Shown: positions 46,222-55,081 of the stretch, piece by piece
Numbering within the stretch: the stretch's first letter is position 1
Layout: each line of letters begins with the position of its first letter
Source of the DNA: Bradyrhizobium sp. sGM-13
GTDB taxonomy: Bacteria; Pseudomonadota; Alphaproteobacteria; Rhizobiales; Xanthobacteraceae
Assembly: GCF_018398875.1 (NCBI RefSeq)
Contig: NZ_JAGWDK010000004.1
Span: 124,001 to 188,000, forward strand
DNA: 64,000 nt
Direction of reading: 5' to 3'
Translations under genes and position numbers: made by a program
Notes under the pieces: generated by a model
What the model saw: the letters and a program-made list of their open reading frames with translations, nothing else
Database searches by the model: none
Told to the model about the DNA's origin: nothing

Positions 46222-46500
46222 TGGATCGGCCTTCGTATTCGGCAACATCGGTCAACGGCGGCGCAGGCGCGCCGTTCCCGGCGAAGCACTGCCTGGCTGG
46301 CCGGGATCACCGAGGATTTCCGGTTCCAGACATGCACGTGATCAAGATGCGCTTCATGCACTTCCTCGCATTACGCCAGATCGGCAGGGATCCCATCTTT
46401 CGACATCGGCTTTCCAGCCCTATCTGCTCCTCGTCGCGGAGGAGGAGTGCGATAGCCGAATACGCTAGACATCACGGTGACAGCCGAAAAGGAGCAACGC

Positions 46501-46955
46501 ATGAGCGTGACAGCACTGGCCGTCCAAGGGCACCGGCTGATTCAGATCGGCGTGGCCTTGTTCCTCTTCACGAGCTTTCAGGGATTTGCGGTGCCGTATT
46601 TCGCCGCACCCAATCTCGGCCGTTCGGTTCACACGCTCAGCGGATTCACCGGAGTGTTGCTTGTGGCCGTGGGTCTGGTCTGGCCGAAGCTGAAGCTCAC
46701 ATTGATGCCGTCACGGTTATCTATTCCGCGCTTGCAACGATCGCCGGTTTCGTGATCGCGGCTCTCTTGGGAGCCGGTGGTTCGATCATTCCGATCGCGG
46801 CGGCCGGCGCTCGTGGGAGCGACGCTCAGGAGATGCTGATCCAACTCGTCATGTACCCAGCCGCCCCGACGGGAATAATATCCTTCTCGCTGATCCTCTG
46901 GGGCCTTCGCGGCAGCGGGGTTCATGAGAACGCCGTAGCTCGTGGGGTGGATTAG
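46501..46955 (+). pseudogene. Hydroxylaminobenzene mutase-like membrane protein, frameshifted
   Basis: The first frame (from ATG 46501) codes HRLIQIGVALFLFTSFQGFA and VHTLSGFTGVLLVAVGLVWP, then goes out of frame near 46714. The -1 frame continues VIYSALATIAGFVIAALLGA, IIPIAAAGARGSDAQEMLIQ and AAPTGIISFSLILWGLRG. The combined product of about 150 residues with four helices resembles HAB mutases. A small deletion at the junction explains the break. Its last codons run into an intergenic repeat. Confidence 0.65.
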
Positions 46956-47079
46956 CCCAACGGGTCCGCGCGAAGCACGGCCCGATGGCAGGCTTCGGCG
47001 TAATCCACCGCATTGTCACATCGTGACGAACGCGTGAACGGCGGGTTACGCTTTCGCGAACCCACCCCGTCAACCTGCG
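46941..47079. repeat. Palindromic intergenic repeat, GGGTGGATTAGCC type
   Basis: TGGGGTGGATTAGCCCAACG at the left is inverted by CGCTTTCGCGAACCCACCCCG at the right, with CGGCGTAATCCACCGC inside. It supplies the stop of the broken mutase gene. Confidence 0.65.
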
Positions 47080-47139
47080 CCGCATTAGCATTTCCATTTC
47101 CTGCACATATGCTAGAAGCCGCCGCGCAGGAGGGACGCC

Positions 47140-47775
47140 ATGTTTCGTGTTGCAAATGACGCGCAATTCTGGGATCGCGGTGCTCGCAAATATGCCACTG
47201 ATCCGATCGCCGATATGGCGGGCTATGAGCGCACGCTCGAGCGGACGCGACATTACCTCAAGGGGGATGAGACGGCATTCGAGTTCGGATGCGGAACGGG
47301 AACGACCGCGCTAAGACTTGCGCCATCGGTCGGGCGCATTGTGGCGACCGACTTGTCGGGCGAAATGATCGCGATCGCGCGCGAGAAGGCGAAGGCCGAA
47401 GGCTGCAGCAACGCCACGTTCGAAGTGATGCGGCCCGAGGCGGCGCCGTGGCCGGACGGGACCTTCGATATCGCTTTCGGCTTCAACGTTCTGCATCTGG
47501 TGGCGGAGCGCGAAGCGGCGCTCCGAAGCGTCCATCGGCTGCTGCGGCCCGGCGGGCTCTTCATTTCCAAGACGCCCTGTCTGAAGGAGATGAATCCGCT
47601 GCTGCGCATCGCGCTGCCCTTGATGCAGCTTGTTGGCAAGGCGCCCTATGTGGCGTACCTGTCAGCGGAGGATTTGGAGCACGAGATTTCGGCGGCGGGA
47701 TTTGAAATCATCGAGCGCGCCCGCCATGCCTCACGTGGCAAGGACGCGCGGCCGTTCGTTGTGGCAAGGAAGTAA
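47140..47775 (+). CDS. Class I SAM-dependent methyltransferase
   Basis: A 211-residue protein starting at ATG 47140 with AGGAGGGACGCC upstream. Motif I is AFEFGCGTGTTALRLAP; motif II acidic residue is in IVATDLSGEMIAIARE; motif IV is FDIAFGFNVLHLV; and LLRPGGLFISKTP is post-motif. The acceptor is unknown. A truncated copy of its upstream region lies at 43532-43602. Confidence 0.87.
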   Translation: MFRVANDAQFWDRGARKYATDPIADMAGYERTLERTRHYLKGDETAFEFGCGTGTTALRLAPSVGRIVATDLSGEMIAIAREKAKAEGCSNATFEVMRPEAAPWPDGTFDIAFGFNVLHLVAEREAALRSVHRLLRPGGLFISKTPCLKEMNPLLRIALPLMQLVGKAPYVAYLSAEDLEHEISAAGFEIIERARHASRGKDARPFVVARK

Positions 47776-47835
47776 TTATCGATAGCCGCTTGGTGTTCTC
47801 ATCGTGCCGAACTGGCGAACGGCGCGCAGGGCGAA

Positions 47836-48726
47836 TCAAGCCGCCTGGGCATTCCCTCTCGCTGCCTTGGTCTCCCGGCCCGGCGGCAAGCCGAACAGGC
47901 GGCCGTATTCCCGGGTGAACTGCGACACGCTCTCGTAGCCGACCGCAAAGGCCGCGCTGCTCGCGCCCATCCCTTCGGATAACATCAGGCATCGCGCCTC
48001 GATCAGGCGCAATTGTTTCTGGAACTGCAGCGGCGAAAGCGACGTCACGGCCCGGAAATGCTGATGGAAGGACGACGGGCTCATCCCGGAAACGGCCGCC
48101 AGTTGCTCGACCCGTAATGGCTGCGCGAACTTGGCCCGAAGCATTGCGACCGCGCGCGCCACTCGCCCAATGCGACCGTCCGGCCAGCCAAGACGCCGGA
48201 TCGCCTCTCCGTGCCGTCCGGCCAGAAGCCAGTAATGCATCTCACGCACCAACTGTGCGCGCAGCACCGGCACGGACGCCGGGCGCTCAATCAGGCGCAT
48301 CAGCCGAAGGGCCGCGTCGGTGACCTCGGCATCGGTCGGCTCCCCGCGCACGGGCGCGCCGTCGGCGACCGGCACCGCTTTCATCTCCACGGCGAGGTCT
48401 GCGATCACCGCCGGGTCCAGGTCCAACACGAGCGAGCAGTAGGGCGAGGCGATGCTCGCTCGCTTGACTTGGCTTAGCGTTGGCACGTCAGCCGTGATCA
48501 ACAAAGAGTCACCAGCGCGGAACGTGAAGGCCCGACTGCCCATCGTCACGTGCTTGGTTCCCTGCAGCACGAAGCAGGCGAGCGGTCGGGAGATCGCGTA
48601 GTCGAGGCCGCTGGGTGCAGTCGCGCGAATGGCCGTCAGCCCGGGAATGGGAATGCGGGCAACCCCGGCTGGATCGGCATTGGCCTCCGCATAGCGGCAA
48701 ACAGCCTTGAGGAGAGTGTCGGTCAT
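47836..48726 (-). CDS. AraC family transcriptional regulator (cupin-like N-terminal domain)
   Basis: The 296-residue protein has an N-terminal sensor of the AraC_N type (SRPLACFVLQGTKHVTMGSR, FRAGDSLLITADVPT) and a C-terminal double helix-turn-helix (LAAVSGMSPSSFHQHFRAVT and AFAVGYESVSQFTREYGRLFG). It is divergent from the broken SDR gene, a common arrangement of this regulator type with an oxidoreductase target. Confidence 0.9.
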   Translation of the reverse strand: MTDTLLKAVCRYAEANADPAGVARIPIPGLTAIRATAPSGLDYAISRPLACFVLQGTKHVTMGSRAFTFRAGDSLLITADVPTLSQVKRASIASPYCSLVLDLDPAVIADLAVEMKAVPVADGAPVRGEPTDAEVTDAALRLMRLIERPASVPVLRAQLVREMHYWLLAGRHGEAIRRLGWPDGRIGRVARAVAMLRAKFAQPLRVEQLAAVSGMSPSSFHQHFRAVTSLSPLQFQKQLRLIEARCLMLSEGMGASSAAFAVGYESVSQFTREYGRLFGLPPGRETKAARGNAQAA

Positions 48727-48863
48727 GCGGCGATCCTATCGCGCTCGGGTAGATGCGTAAATTCGATCTGGAGGATTAGGCAAAGATCGCCGAGGTTCAT
48801 GCAACTGAGGCGGGTTCGCGTCCGCCATATCGGCGTGGTCACTCACGCAACAGGAGCATGACC

Positions 48864-49620
48864 ATGACCAAGATCGCCCTCATTACCGGTGCAAGCCGCG
48901 GGCTCGGCCGGAACACGGCGCTCAACATCGCCCGCAAGGGCAGCGACGTCATCATCACCTATCAAAGCCGGCAGCAGGACGCCGAAGCCGTTGTCGCCGA
49001 GATCGCGGGGATCGGCCGCAAGGCGATCGCCCTGCAGCTCGACGTCAGCGATGTCTCTACTTTCGCCTCGTTCGCCGATCGGCTGCGGACGATGCTTCGG
49101 AAGACCTGGCAGCGCGACACATTCGATCACCTCTTGAACAATGCCGGCCATGGCGATATGGCATCGATCACCGAGACGACCGAGGGCGCAGTTCGACAAG
49201 CTGGTCAACGTTCACTTCAAAGGCGTGTTCTTCGTCACCCAGGCGCTGCTGCCGCTGATCGCCGATGGCGGCCGCATCGTGAATCTTTCCACCGGTCTGA
49301 CCCGCGTCTCCTTCCCCTGCTTCTCCGCCTATGCGGCGGCCAAGGGTGCGGTCGAGGTGCTCAGCGTTTACATGGCGAAGGAGCTGGGCAGTCGCGGCAT
49401 CGCGGTCAACACGGTGGCACCGGGCGCGATCGAGACCGACTTCCTCGGCGGCGCCGTCCGCGATACGCCGGATCTCAACAAGACCTTCGCGGGCATGACC
49501 GCCCTCGGCCGTGTCGGCCAACCCGATGACATCGGTCCGATGATCGCGGGCCTGCTCCACGAGGACAATCGCTGGATCAACGCCCAGCGGATCGAAGTCT
49601 CCGGCGGCCAGGTCATCTGA
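48864..49620 (+). pseudogene. SDR family oxidoreductase, single-base frameshift
   Basis: The ATG at 48864 fits CAGGAG seven bases upstream. The frame codes TKIALITGASRGLGRNTALN and FDHLLNNAGHGDM, then shifts near 49184-49186. The other frame continues FDKLVNVHFKGVFFVTQALL, the catalytic FSAYAAAKGAVEVLS and RIEVSGGQVI, ending at 49620. Removing one G from the GGG run restores an ordinary 250-residue SDR. This is a recent pseudogene or a sequencing error. Confidence 0.78.
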
Positions 49621-49692
49621 CCGGTATGCCGGAGCGGGTTGACGCTAACGTTGGTGCCGGGGCGCGCACGTGCCCCCGAGCGGACCTCTGAT

Positions 49693-49766
49693 GTCGGGTG
49701 GATTAGAAAAGCGTACGTAATGATAGATGGTGGGCACGGCGCGAAGCGCGCCTTTGCCCACCCTAC
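49693..49766. repeat. Palindromic intergenic repeat
   Basis: TCGGGTGGATTAGAAAAGCG at the left and CGCGCCTTTGCCCACCCTACC at the right, with GGTGGGCACGGCGCGAAGCG inside, belong to the 7026 family. It lies between the broken SDR and the His-rich exported protein. Confidence 0.65.
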
Positions 49767-49826
49767 CTCTGCAAACTGATTTGTCTGTCCTGCAAGCGCG
49801 ATCTCACTTGCGCGCGTGCGACAAAA

Positions 49827-50177
49827 CTACTGCCGCGGCGTGGTGAACTGCGGACATCGATGGACGTAATCCCAGGGAATATCGTACACGCACGTGAAGC
49901 GGATATCGTCCGATGTTTTGAGTGGCGGAGTCTCCACGACGACCGGTCGGTCGACCTCATCCGACAGACCATAGACAACGCCGCCGGTCGGCCAGAAACC
50001 GCTTACTCCCCGGTGATGATGGTGATGGTGCCCCGATTTGGGGAATGCCGGGAAAGCCGGACGCGACGGCGCAACGCCTGCGCCGCGCGCCACGCCCGGA
50101 TCGGCAAATGTCTCGCCCGCGGCAAGGACAAGCGCGACTGCACTGAGAGACGCAATGAACGTCGTTCTATAGGTCAT
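49827..50177 (-). CDS. Small exported protein with natural His cluster
   Basis: The ATG at 50177 gives 116 residues with a signal peptide (TTFIASLSAVALVLAAGETFA). The mature protein starts near residue 25, with a KSGHHHHHHRG stretch in the middle and a C-terminal part (DIRFTCVYDIPWDYVHRCPQ) with two Cys that may form a disulfide. Metal binding by the His cluster is possible. The family is not recognised. Confidence 0.68.
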   Translation of the reverse strand: MTYRTTFIASLSAVALVLAAGETFADPGVARGAGVAPSRPAFPAFPKSGHHHHHHRGVSGFWPTGGVVYGLSDEVDRPVVVETPPLKTSDDIRFTCVYDIPWDYVHRCPQFTTPRQ

Positions 50178-50368
50178 GGCACTCACCCATCGTAGGTTAC
50201 TGAGCAGCATTGCCAAAACGCTAAGCTGAGCCTTTCGTGCCCGCAAAGCCATAATTAATTATTGGTTAAGGCGTAAGCTTAATGCGGGGAGGCTCGCTTT
50301 GCCGGTGGCGTGCATGCCCGGGCGCTACCCTCGAAGCCGGTCGACGGCGTAAGTTGAAGGAGATTGCG

Positions 50369-50842
50369 ATGGCCGAGCTCGTAACATGCCTGTGGTTCGA
50401 TCAGGGCAGAGCGCGAGAGGCGGCGGAGTTTTACGCCGCGACCTTTCCCGATAGCCGTGTCGGCGCAGGCTATGCATCGGCCAAGCCGGGCGTAGGGCAG
50501 GGCGACGAACTGACGGTCGAGTTCACCGTGCTCGGCCGGCGCTTCCTAGCGCTGAACGGCGGACCCAACTACACGCCGAACGAGGCGGTGAGCTTCATGG
50601 TCCAGACCGATAGTCAGCAGGATACCGACCGCTATTGGAATGCCATCATCACCAATGGGGGCCAGGAAAGACCTTGCGGTTGGTGCAAGGACCGTTGGGG
50701 TTTTTCCTGGCAGATCGCGCCCAAGCGGTTGCTCGAGATTTTCAACGGATCCGATCGCGATGCCGCCAGGCGCGCGATGGACAAAATGATGACGATGAAG
50801 AAGATCGATATCGCGGAGATCGAACGGGCGGCGGCGGGGTGA
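50369..50842 (+). CDS. PhnB-like VOC family protein
   Basis: The ATG at 50369 follows GAAGGAGA and gives 157 residues. The sequence MAELVTCLWFDQGRAREAAE, FPDSRVGAG, DRYWNAIITNGGQERPCGWC and GFSWQIAP repeats the motifs of the paralogue at 38503. VOC proteins bind metal and small substrates; these members are uncharacterised. Confidence 0.88.
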   Translation: MAELVTCLWFDQGRAREAAEFYAATFPDSRVGAGYASAKPGVGQGDELTVEFTVLGRRFLALNGGPNYTPNEAVSFMVQTDSQQDTDRYWNAIITNGGQERPCGWCKDRWGFSWQIAPKRLLEIFNGSDRDAARRAMDKMMTMKKIDIAEIERAAAG

Positions 50843-50953
50843 TAGCTGCCTGATCTGCTCATTCGGCTTCACCGAGCGCTGGCGCAAGCAATGCGTGGCG
50901 GCGATGCCGGTGTTTTAAGCGGGCGCGCAATCAGAGTGTACCCAGCGGCGCCG

Positions 50954-51346
50954 TCAGGGATTCCAGCCGCCGCTGCCGTACTCGCGGGTAATAATTTCAA
51001 GAAGATGCCCGTTCTTCTCCTTGAAGTAGACGCCACGCCCGCCGTCGTGGTGGTTGATCTTGCCTGGCTGCGTTTGTCCAGGGTCGGCCCAGTAGGGAAG
51101 CTGCCGTTCCCGGACGCGGCCGAGGATCTCATCAAACTCGCTTTCGCTAGTCAGAAATGCATAGTGCTGCGGAGTAACGTCGCCGTCGACATCCATGTAG
51201 TCGAGATTGGCGCCGTTTTCGGTGGTGACCATATAAAACGGCCCCCACTTCCGTGGGGCTGGGAGACCGAGCATCTCGGCCAGGAAGGTTGCCGATGCCT
51301 TGCTATCGTGGGTCGAAAGTATCGTATGATTGAAGTGGATGGCCAT
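50954..51346 (-). CDS. VOC family (glyoxalase-like) protein
   Basis: A 130-residue protein with His5/His7 in MAIHFNHTILSTHDSKASAT and a paired C-terminal metal block GRGVYFKEKNGHLLEIITRE (Glu in LLEI). This is the single-unit glyoxalase/bleomycin-resistance fold; two chains form the active sites. The substrate is unknown. Confidence 0.87.
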   Translation of the reverse strand: MAIHFNHTILSTHDSKASATFLAEMLGLPAPRKWGPFYMVTTENGANLDYMDVDGDVTPQHYAFLTSESEFDEILGRVRERQLPYWADPGQTQPGKINHHDGGRGVYFKEKNGHLLEIITREYGSGGWNP

Positions 51347-51483
51347 GGCGATCTCCCAGGCTGGAACAGCTTCATCGCTCTGCGACGTGGAGCTGGTTAA
51401 CTGGGGCGCAGGTTGTATCGTTCCATCGACGAAACCGACAGCAAGCAGGGTGGAACGCGCAGGGTATTGGCCGATCGGACTAG

Positions 51484-51960
51484 CTACCGCCCATAAAGCC
51501 GCTCATCCCACCACACCGGCTCGGGCAGGATGTGCGTGATGTTCCTGGCATCGGGATGAGCCGGGTTGATCAGAAAGTTGCGCTCCAGCCGCGCCGGGAT
51601 TGAGGGGACGATCAGGAGCGCCGAACGCTTCTCCTCGCACCATTTCTGGCCGAAGCTCTTGCATATGGTTTCGTTGCGTGAATCCCACCCGGGATGCGCC
51701 GCAGCTTGGAAAACTTCATACGACACGCCGTTTGGTATCGTGATCTCGATGAAGTGCTGGTTGGCGGGCATCACCAGATTGGCATGCACCAGCTTCTCGA
51801 GCATGGCCGTGGAATAGTGCTCGGATGCGTAGATCATCGGGCTGGTACGCGTATTCCACCGGCCCGGGTAGAGGCGCGATCCCTCGGCATCGTACACGGG
51901 GTAGGCGCCGTCCGGGTCCCCGATGCGATAGCATGTCAGGACACGATCGCTCTTCGGCAC
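51484..51960 (-). CDS. RES domain toxin (NAD+-degrading)
   Basis: The 158-residue protein carries the RES signature: Arg12 in CYRIGDP, GRWNTRTSPMIYASEHYSTA with the conserved Tyr and Glu (LEKLVH), and Ser in the C-terminal part. RES toxins break down NAD+ and are held by an Xre/MbcA-type antitoxin, encoded here two bases upstream. The pair looks complete. The toxin follows its antitoxin, the usual order for this type. Confidence 0.9.
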   Translation of the reverse strand: MPKSDRVLTCYRIGDPDGAYPVYDAEGSRLYPGRWNTRTSPMIYASEHYSTAMLEKLVHANLVMPANQHFIEITIPNGVSYEVFQAAAHPGWDSRNETICKSFGQKWCEEKRSALLIVPSIPARLERNFLINPAHPDARNITHILPEPVWWDERLYGR

Positions 51961-51962
51961 GC

Positions 51963-52397
51963 CTAGACGCCGCCGCTATAGGCTGTACGTCCCAGCAGGT
52001 TGACGACGGCGTCCGCCCCGGGGCCGGTTGCCAAGGCCAGGTCGAGCGGGGTCTTGTCTTCAAGCATCGGGTGCGGCCGGTTGAGAAAGTCGCGCACCTT
52101 GGCCTCGTCGCGAAACACTTCGAGGCCGAAGGCGAACACTTTTGCGACACGCGCGAGCCGGTCGCTCTCTTCGGTCGTGAGATGCTGCTTTTCCTTTCGG
52201 CGCCGCTCCAGCGTCGGCTTCGGCACCACACGATAGGTGAAGTGACGAACGTCCTGCGGGGATACGCGGCCGGCGAATTTATCCAACGCCGATACCGGTA
52301 GGCCCTTCTCCACGGAACGGGCGAGGGTAAGCGTCGTCTCTGTGTTCTTCGGCCTGACGCCGAGCAGACCGGCCAGGATCGCGGCTAGATGGCTCAC
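51963..52397 (-). CDS. Xre/MbcA/ParS-type antitoxin of the RES toxin
   Basis: The GTG at 52397 with GAGG five bases upstream gives 144 residues; ATGs at 52445 and 52451 would place two operator-like repeats inside the gene. Central residues (LPVSALDKFAGRVSPQDVRH) form the Xre-like DNA-binding fold and the C-terminal part (FLNRPHPMLEDKTPLDLALA) is the DUF2384 toxin-binding domain. It should neutralise the RES toxin and repress the operon. Confidence 0.86.
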   Translation of the reverse strand: MSHLAAILAGLLGVRPKNTETTLTLARSVEKGLPVSALDKFAGRVSPQDVRHFTYRVVPKPTLERRRKEKQHLTTEESDRLARVAKVFAFGLEVFRDEAKVRDFLNRPHPMLEDKTPLDLALATGPGADAVVNLLGRTAYSGGV

Positions 52398-52410
52398 GGG
52401 AACCTCAAAA

Positions 52411-52444
52411 TCAGATGAGACAAAAGTATGCCTCAGATGAGACA
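52411..52444. promoter_or_regulatory. Direct repeats, candidate operator of the toxin-antitoxin operon
   Basis: TCAGATGAGACA occurs at 52411-52422 and 52433-52444, 22 bases apart (two helical turns), just upstream of the proposed GTG start. Repeated sites of this kind are typical of autorepressed antitoxin promoters. Confidence 0.55.
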
Positions 52445-52447
52445 TAG

Positions 52448-53338
52448 TCAAGGCCGATATCGTACGTGGTCAATCAGCGCGCGCAGTTTTGGCGGCAGAT
52501 TTCGTCGGTCCGCGAAATAGAGAAAGAAGCCCTGAAAGGGCGGGCAATACTGCTCCAGCAGCGGCACCAGCTCGCCGCGCTCAATGTAGGGCCTGAACGT
52601 CTCCTCCATGCCGAACGTCAGGCCGCCACCGGCGCAAGCGGTCCGTACCATGACCCACATGTCATTCGTCGTGATCCTGGGATTGACGGCGACGTCGAAC
52701 TCGCGGCCGTCTTCTTCGAACTCCCAGCGATAGGGCGCCACGTCGGGCGCCGGACGCCAGCCGATGCAACAGTGCTGCGCAAGCTCGGTCGGGTGTGTGG
52801 GCGCGCCAAAGCGGGCCAGATACGACGGTGCAGCGACGACCATCTGGCGCTGGTCGCCCGAAACCGGCACCGCGATCATGTCCTGCTCGATCACCTCGCC
52901 AAGACGAACGCCGGCATCATAACCCTCGGCGACGATATCAAACTCCTCGTCGGTGACGGTGATGTCGATCTGCACGGCTGGATAGGCTTGCGTAAAACCC
53001 GCAAGCAGAGGCCCGCAGATGAAGCGCTCGGCGATCGAGGATACCGCGAGCCTTAGCTGTCCTGTCGGCTTGGCGTCGCGATCCCGCGCGGTGTCGAGGG
53101 CGAGCTCGACTTCGGCAATGGCTGGCGCGACGCGCTGGTGCAGTCGCACGCCGGCCTCGGTGAGGCTGACGCTGCGCGTTGTCCGCTGCACGAGCGCCAC
53201 GCCCATCCGGTCTTCCATTCGCCGGATCGCCTGGCTCACCGCCGAACGCGTCACGCCCAGCCGTTCGGCAGCACCGCGAAAGCTTTTCGCTTCAGCGACC
53301 GCCAGGAAAACCGAAACGAGGTTCAGGTCTGTCGTCAT
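52448..53338 (-). CDS. LysR family transcriptional regulator
   Basis: The 296-residue protein has the winged helix in FRGAAERLGVTRSAVSQAIR and VQRTTRSVSLTEAGVRLHQR, and the periplasmic-binding-like effector domain. It is divergent from the aldo/keto reductase gene 100 bases away, a frequent target of this LysR branch. Its stop lies only 50 bases from the toxin-antitoxin start. Confidence 0.9.
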   Translation of the reverse strand: MTTDLNLVSVFLAVAEAKSFRGAAERLGVTRSAVSQAIRRMEDRMGVALVQRTTRSVSLTEAGVRLHQRVAPAIAEVELALDTARDRDAKPTGQLRLAVSSIAERFICGPLLAGFTQAYPAVQIDITVTDEEFDIVAEGYDAGVRLGEVIEQDMIAVPVSGDQRQMVVAAPSYLARFGAPTHPTELAQHCCIGWRPAPDVAPYRWEFEEDGREFDVAVNPRITTNDMWVMVRTACAGGGLTFGMEETFRPYIERGELVPLLEQYCPPFQGFFLYFADRRNLPPKLRALIDHVRYRP

Positions 53339-53438
53339 TGGTTAGCCAGCCTTACCAAGCCGGTCATGATCGAGCAAATTGTTTCACCGATGGCCTCGCC
53401 GTATGTGCGTCTCGACAGAAGTTGGAGAGGCACCGACG

Positions 53439-54500
53439 ATGACGTCTCTGGATCATTACCGTCTGCTCGGACGGTCCGGATTGCGGGTATCCCCAATCGC
53501 GCTCGGTACGATGACCTTTGGTCCGGACTGGGGCTGGGGCGCCGATGCGGGCGAGGCGCGTCGGATCTTCGATCTTTACGCCGATCGCGGTGGCAACTTC
53601 GTCGATACCGCCGTGAACTACACCGACGGTGCCTCCGAGCGCATCGTCGGCGAGTTCATCAAGAACAAGCGCGACCGTATTGTGCTCGCGACCAAATTCA
53701 CCATGGCGCGCGAACCAGGCAACCCGAACTCGGGAGGCAACCACCGGCTCAATATGCTGCGCTCGGTGGAGCAGAGCCTGCGGCAACTCAACACCGACCG
53801 CATTGACCTGTTCTACCTGCACGGCTGGGACATGACTACGCAGTGCGATGAGGTGATGCGCGGGCTCGACGATCTGGTGCGATCAGGCAAGATCCACTAC
53901 ATCGGCATCTGCAATACGCCGGCCTGGCGTGTCTCCCAGATGCAGACGATCGCCGATCTCCGCGGCTGGTCACCTTTCGTGGCGCTGCAGATCGAATACA
54001 GCCTGGTCGAGCGCACGGTCGAGCATGAACTCATTCCGATGGCAGAAGCGCTCGGCATGGGCGTGTTGCCCTGGTCGCCGCTCGGCGGTGGCGTGTTGAC
54101 CGGCAAGTACGCGCGTTCGGATATTGCGGACTCGCGCGACACAAGCATCTCGCCGACGCGCAAGGGCGTCATTGCGTCGTCCGGCCACCTCAATGAGCGG
54201 TCCATCGAAATCGCCGATGTGGTCCGTGCTGTGGCCGAGGAAGTCGGCGCGAGCGCGTCGCAGGTGGTGATCGCCTGGACGCTTGCGAACCCTGCCGTCA
54301 CGTCGCCTGTCATGGGTGCGCGCACAGTTGCCCAGGCAGAGGACAATCTCGGTGCCCTCGGAGTCGTACTGTCGCCTGAACATCTCGATCGGCTCAATCA
54401 GGCGAGTGCGCCCGACCCGATCTTTCCCATCCGCTTCGTGGGCCGTCCCATGGTTCAGCAGCTCATCTTCGGCGGCGCGTCCGTCGCCCTGCGGAATTGA
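53439..54500 (+). CDS. Aldo/keto reductase
   Basis: The ATG at 53439 is preceded by GGAGAGG and gives 353 residues. The catalytic tetrad is visible: Asp in GGNFVDTAVNY, Tyr in the same block, Lys in DRIVLATKFTM and His in DLFYLHGWDM. The NADPH-binding C-terminus is seen as GARTVAQAEDNLGAL. It reduces aldehydes or ketones; the substrate is unknown. The divergent LysR is the likely regulator. Confidence 0.92.
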   Translation: MTSLDHYRLLGRSGLRVSPIALGTMTFGPDWGWGADAGEARRIFDLYADRGGNFVDTAVNYTDGASERIVGEFIKNKRDRIVLATKFTMAREPGNPNSGGNHRLNMLRSVEQSLRQLNTDRIDLFYLHGWDMTTQCDEVMRGLDDLVRSGKIHYIGICNTPAWRVSQMQTIADLRGWSPFVALQIEYSLVERTVEHELIPMAEALGMGVLPWSPLGGGVLTGKYARSDIADSRDTSISPTRKGVIASSGHLNERSIEIADVVRAVAEEVGASASQVVIAWTLANPAVTSPVMGARTVAQAEDNLGALGVVLSPEHLDRLNQASAPDPIFPIRFVGRPMVQQLIFGGASVALRN

Positions 54501-54532
54501 GAGAAGGAATTGCAGCAGCAGAGGAGAAATTC

Positions 54533-55048
54533 ATGAGAGTCCTGGCAACTCGCGCACTTGCATGGCGCCTGTGCGCCGCAATGTTCACCGCTTCCAGCCT
54601 GACCACGGCTGCCCCCTGTGGTCAGACGAGCACGGCGGAAGATGATAACAAGCGAGTGGTCACCGAAGCCTTTCATCGCTGGGCGGCGGGCGGAACGTCC
54701 TTCTTCAACGACGTGCTCGCCGAGAATGTCATCTGGAGGATCAAAGGATCGAGTCCAGGCGCCGGGGAGTTCAAGGGACGTGAGGCCTTTCTGGAGCGAG
54801 CTGTCCGCCCATTCGCGGCGAGATTGTCCAGGCCCGTCCGCCCAACAGCCGTGCGGATCTTTGCCGATGGCGATCATGTGATCGCTCACTGGGAAGGGAG
54901 CGGGGTCGCCCGCGACGGCAGGAGCTACAGCAACAGCTATGCCTGGATCTTCCGCATGCACGACGGAAAGGCAACTGATGTGACGGCCTATCTCGACCTC
55001 GCTCCATACGAAGATATCCTGCGGCGTATTCCCGTGCCTCAGCAGTAA
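54533..55048 (+). CDS. SnoaL/NTF2-like exported protein
   Basis: The ATG at 54533 follows GAGGAGAAATTC and gives 171 residues with an N-terminal signal-like segment (about 30 residues). The NTF2-like cone is shown by RVVTEAFHRWAAGGTSFFND, ENVIWRIKGSSPGAG, HVIAHWEGSGVARDGRSYSN and YAWIFRMHDGKATDVTAYLD. It is downstream of the aldo/keto reductase and may be in its operon. Activity is unknown. Confidence 0.83.
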   Translation: MRVLATRALAWRLCAAMFTASSLTTAAPCGQTSTAEDDNKRVVTEAFHRWAAGGTSFFNDVLAENVIWRIKGSSPGAGEFKGREAFLERAVRPFAARLSRPVRPTAVRIFADGDHVIAHWEGSGVARDGRSYSNSYAWIFRMHDGKATDVTAYLDLAPYEDILRRIPVPQQ

Positions 55049-55081
55049 GACACGTCAGCCGATCATTTGGAAGAAAACGAG

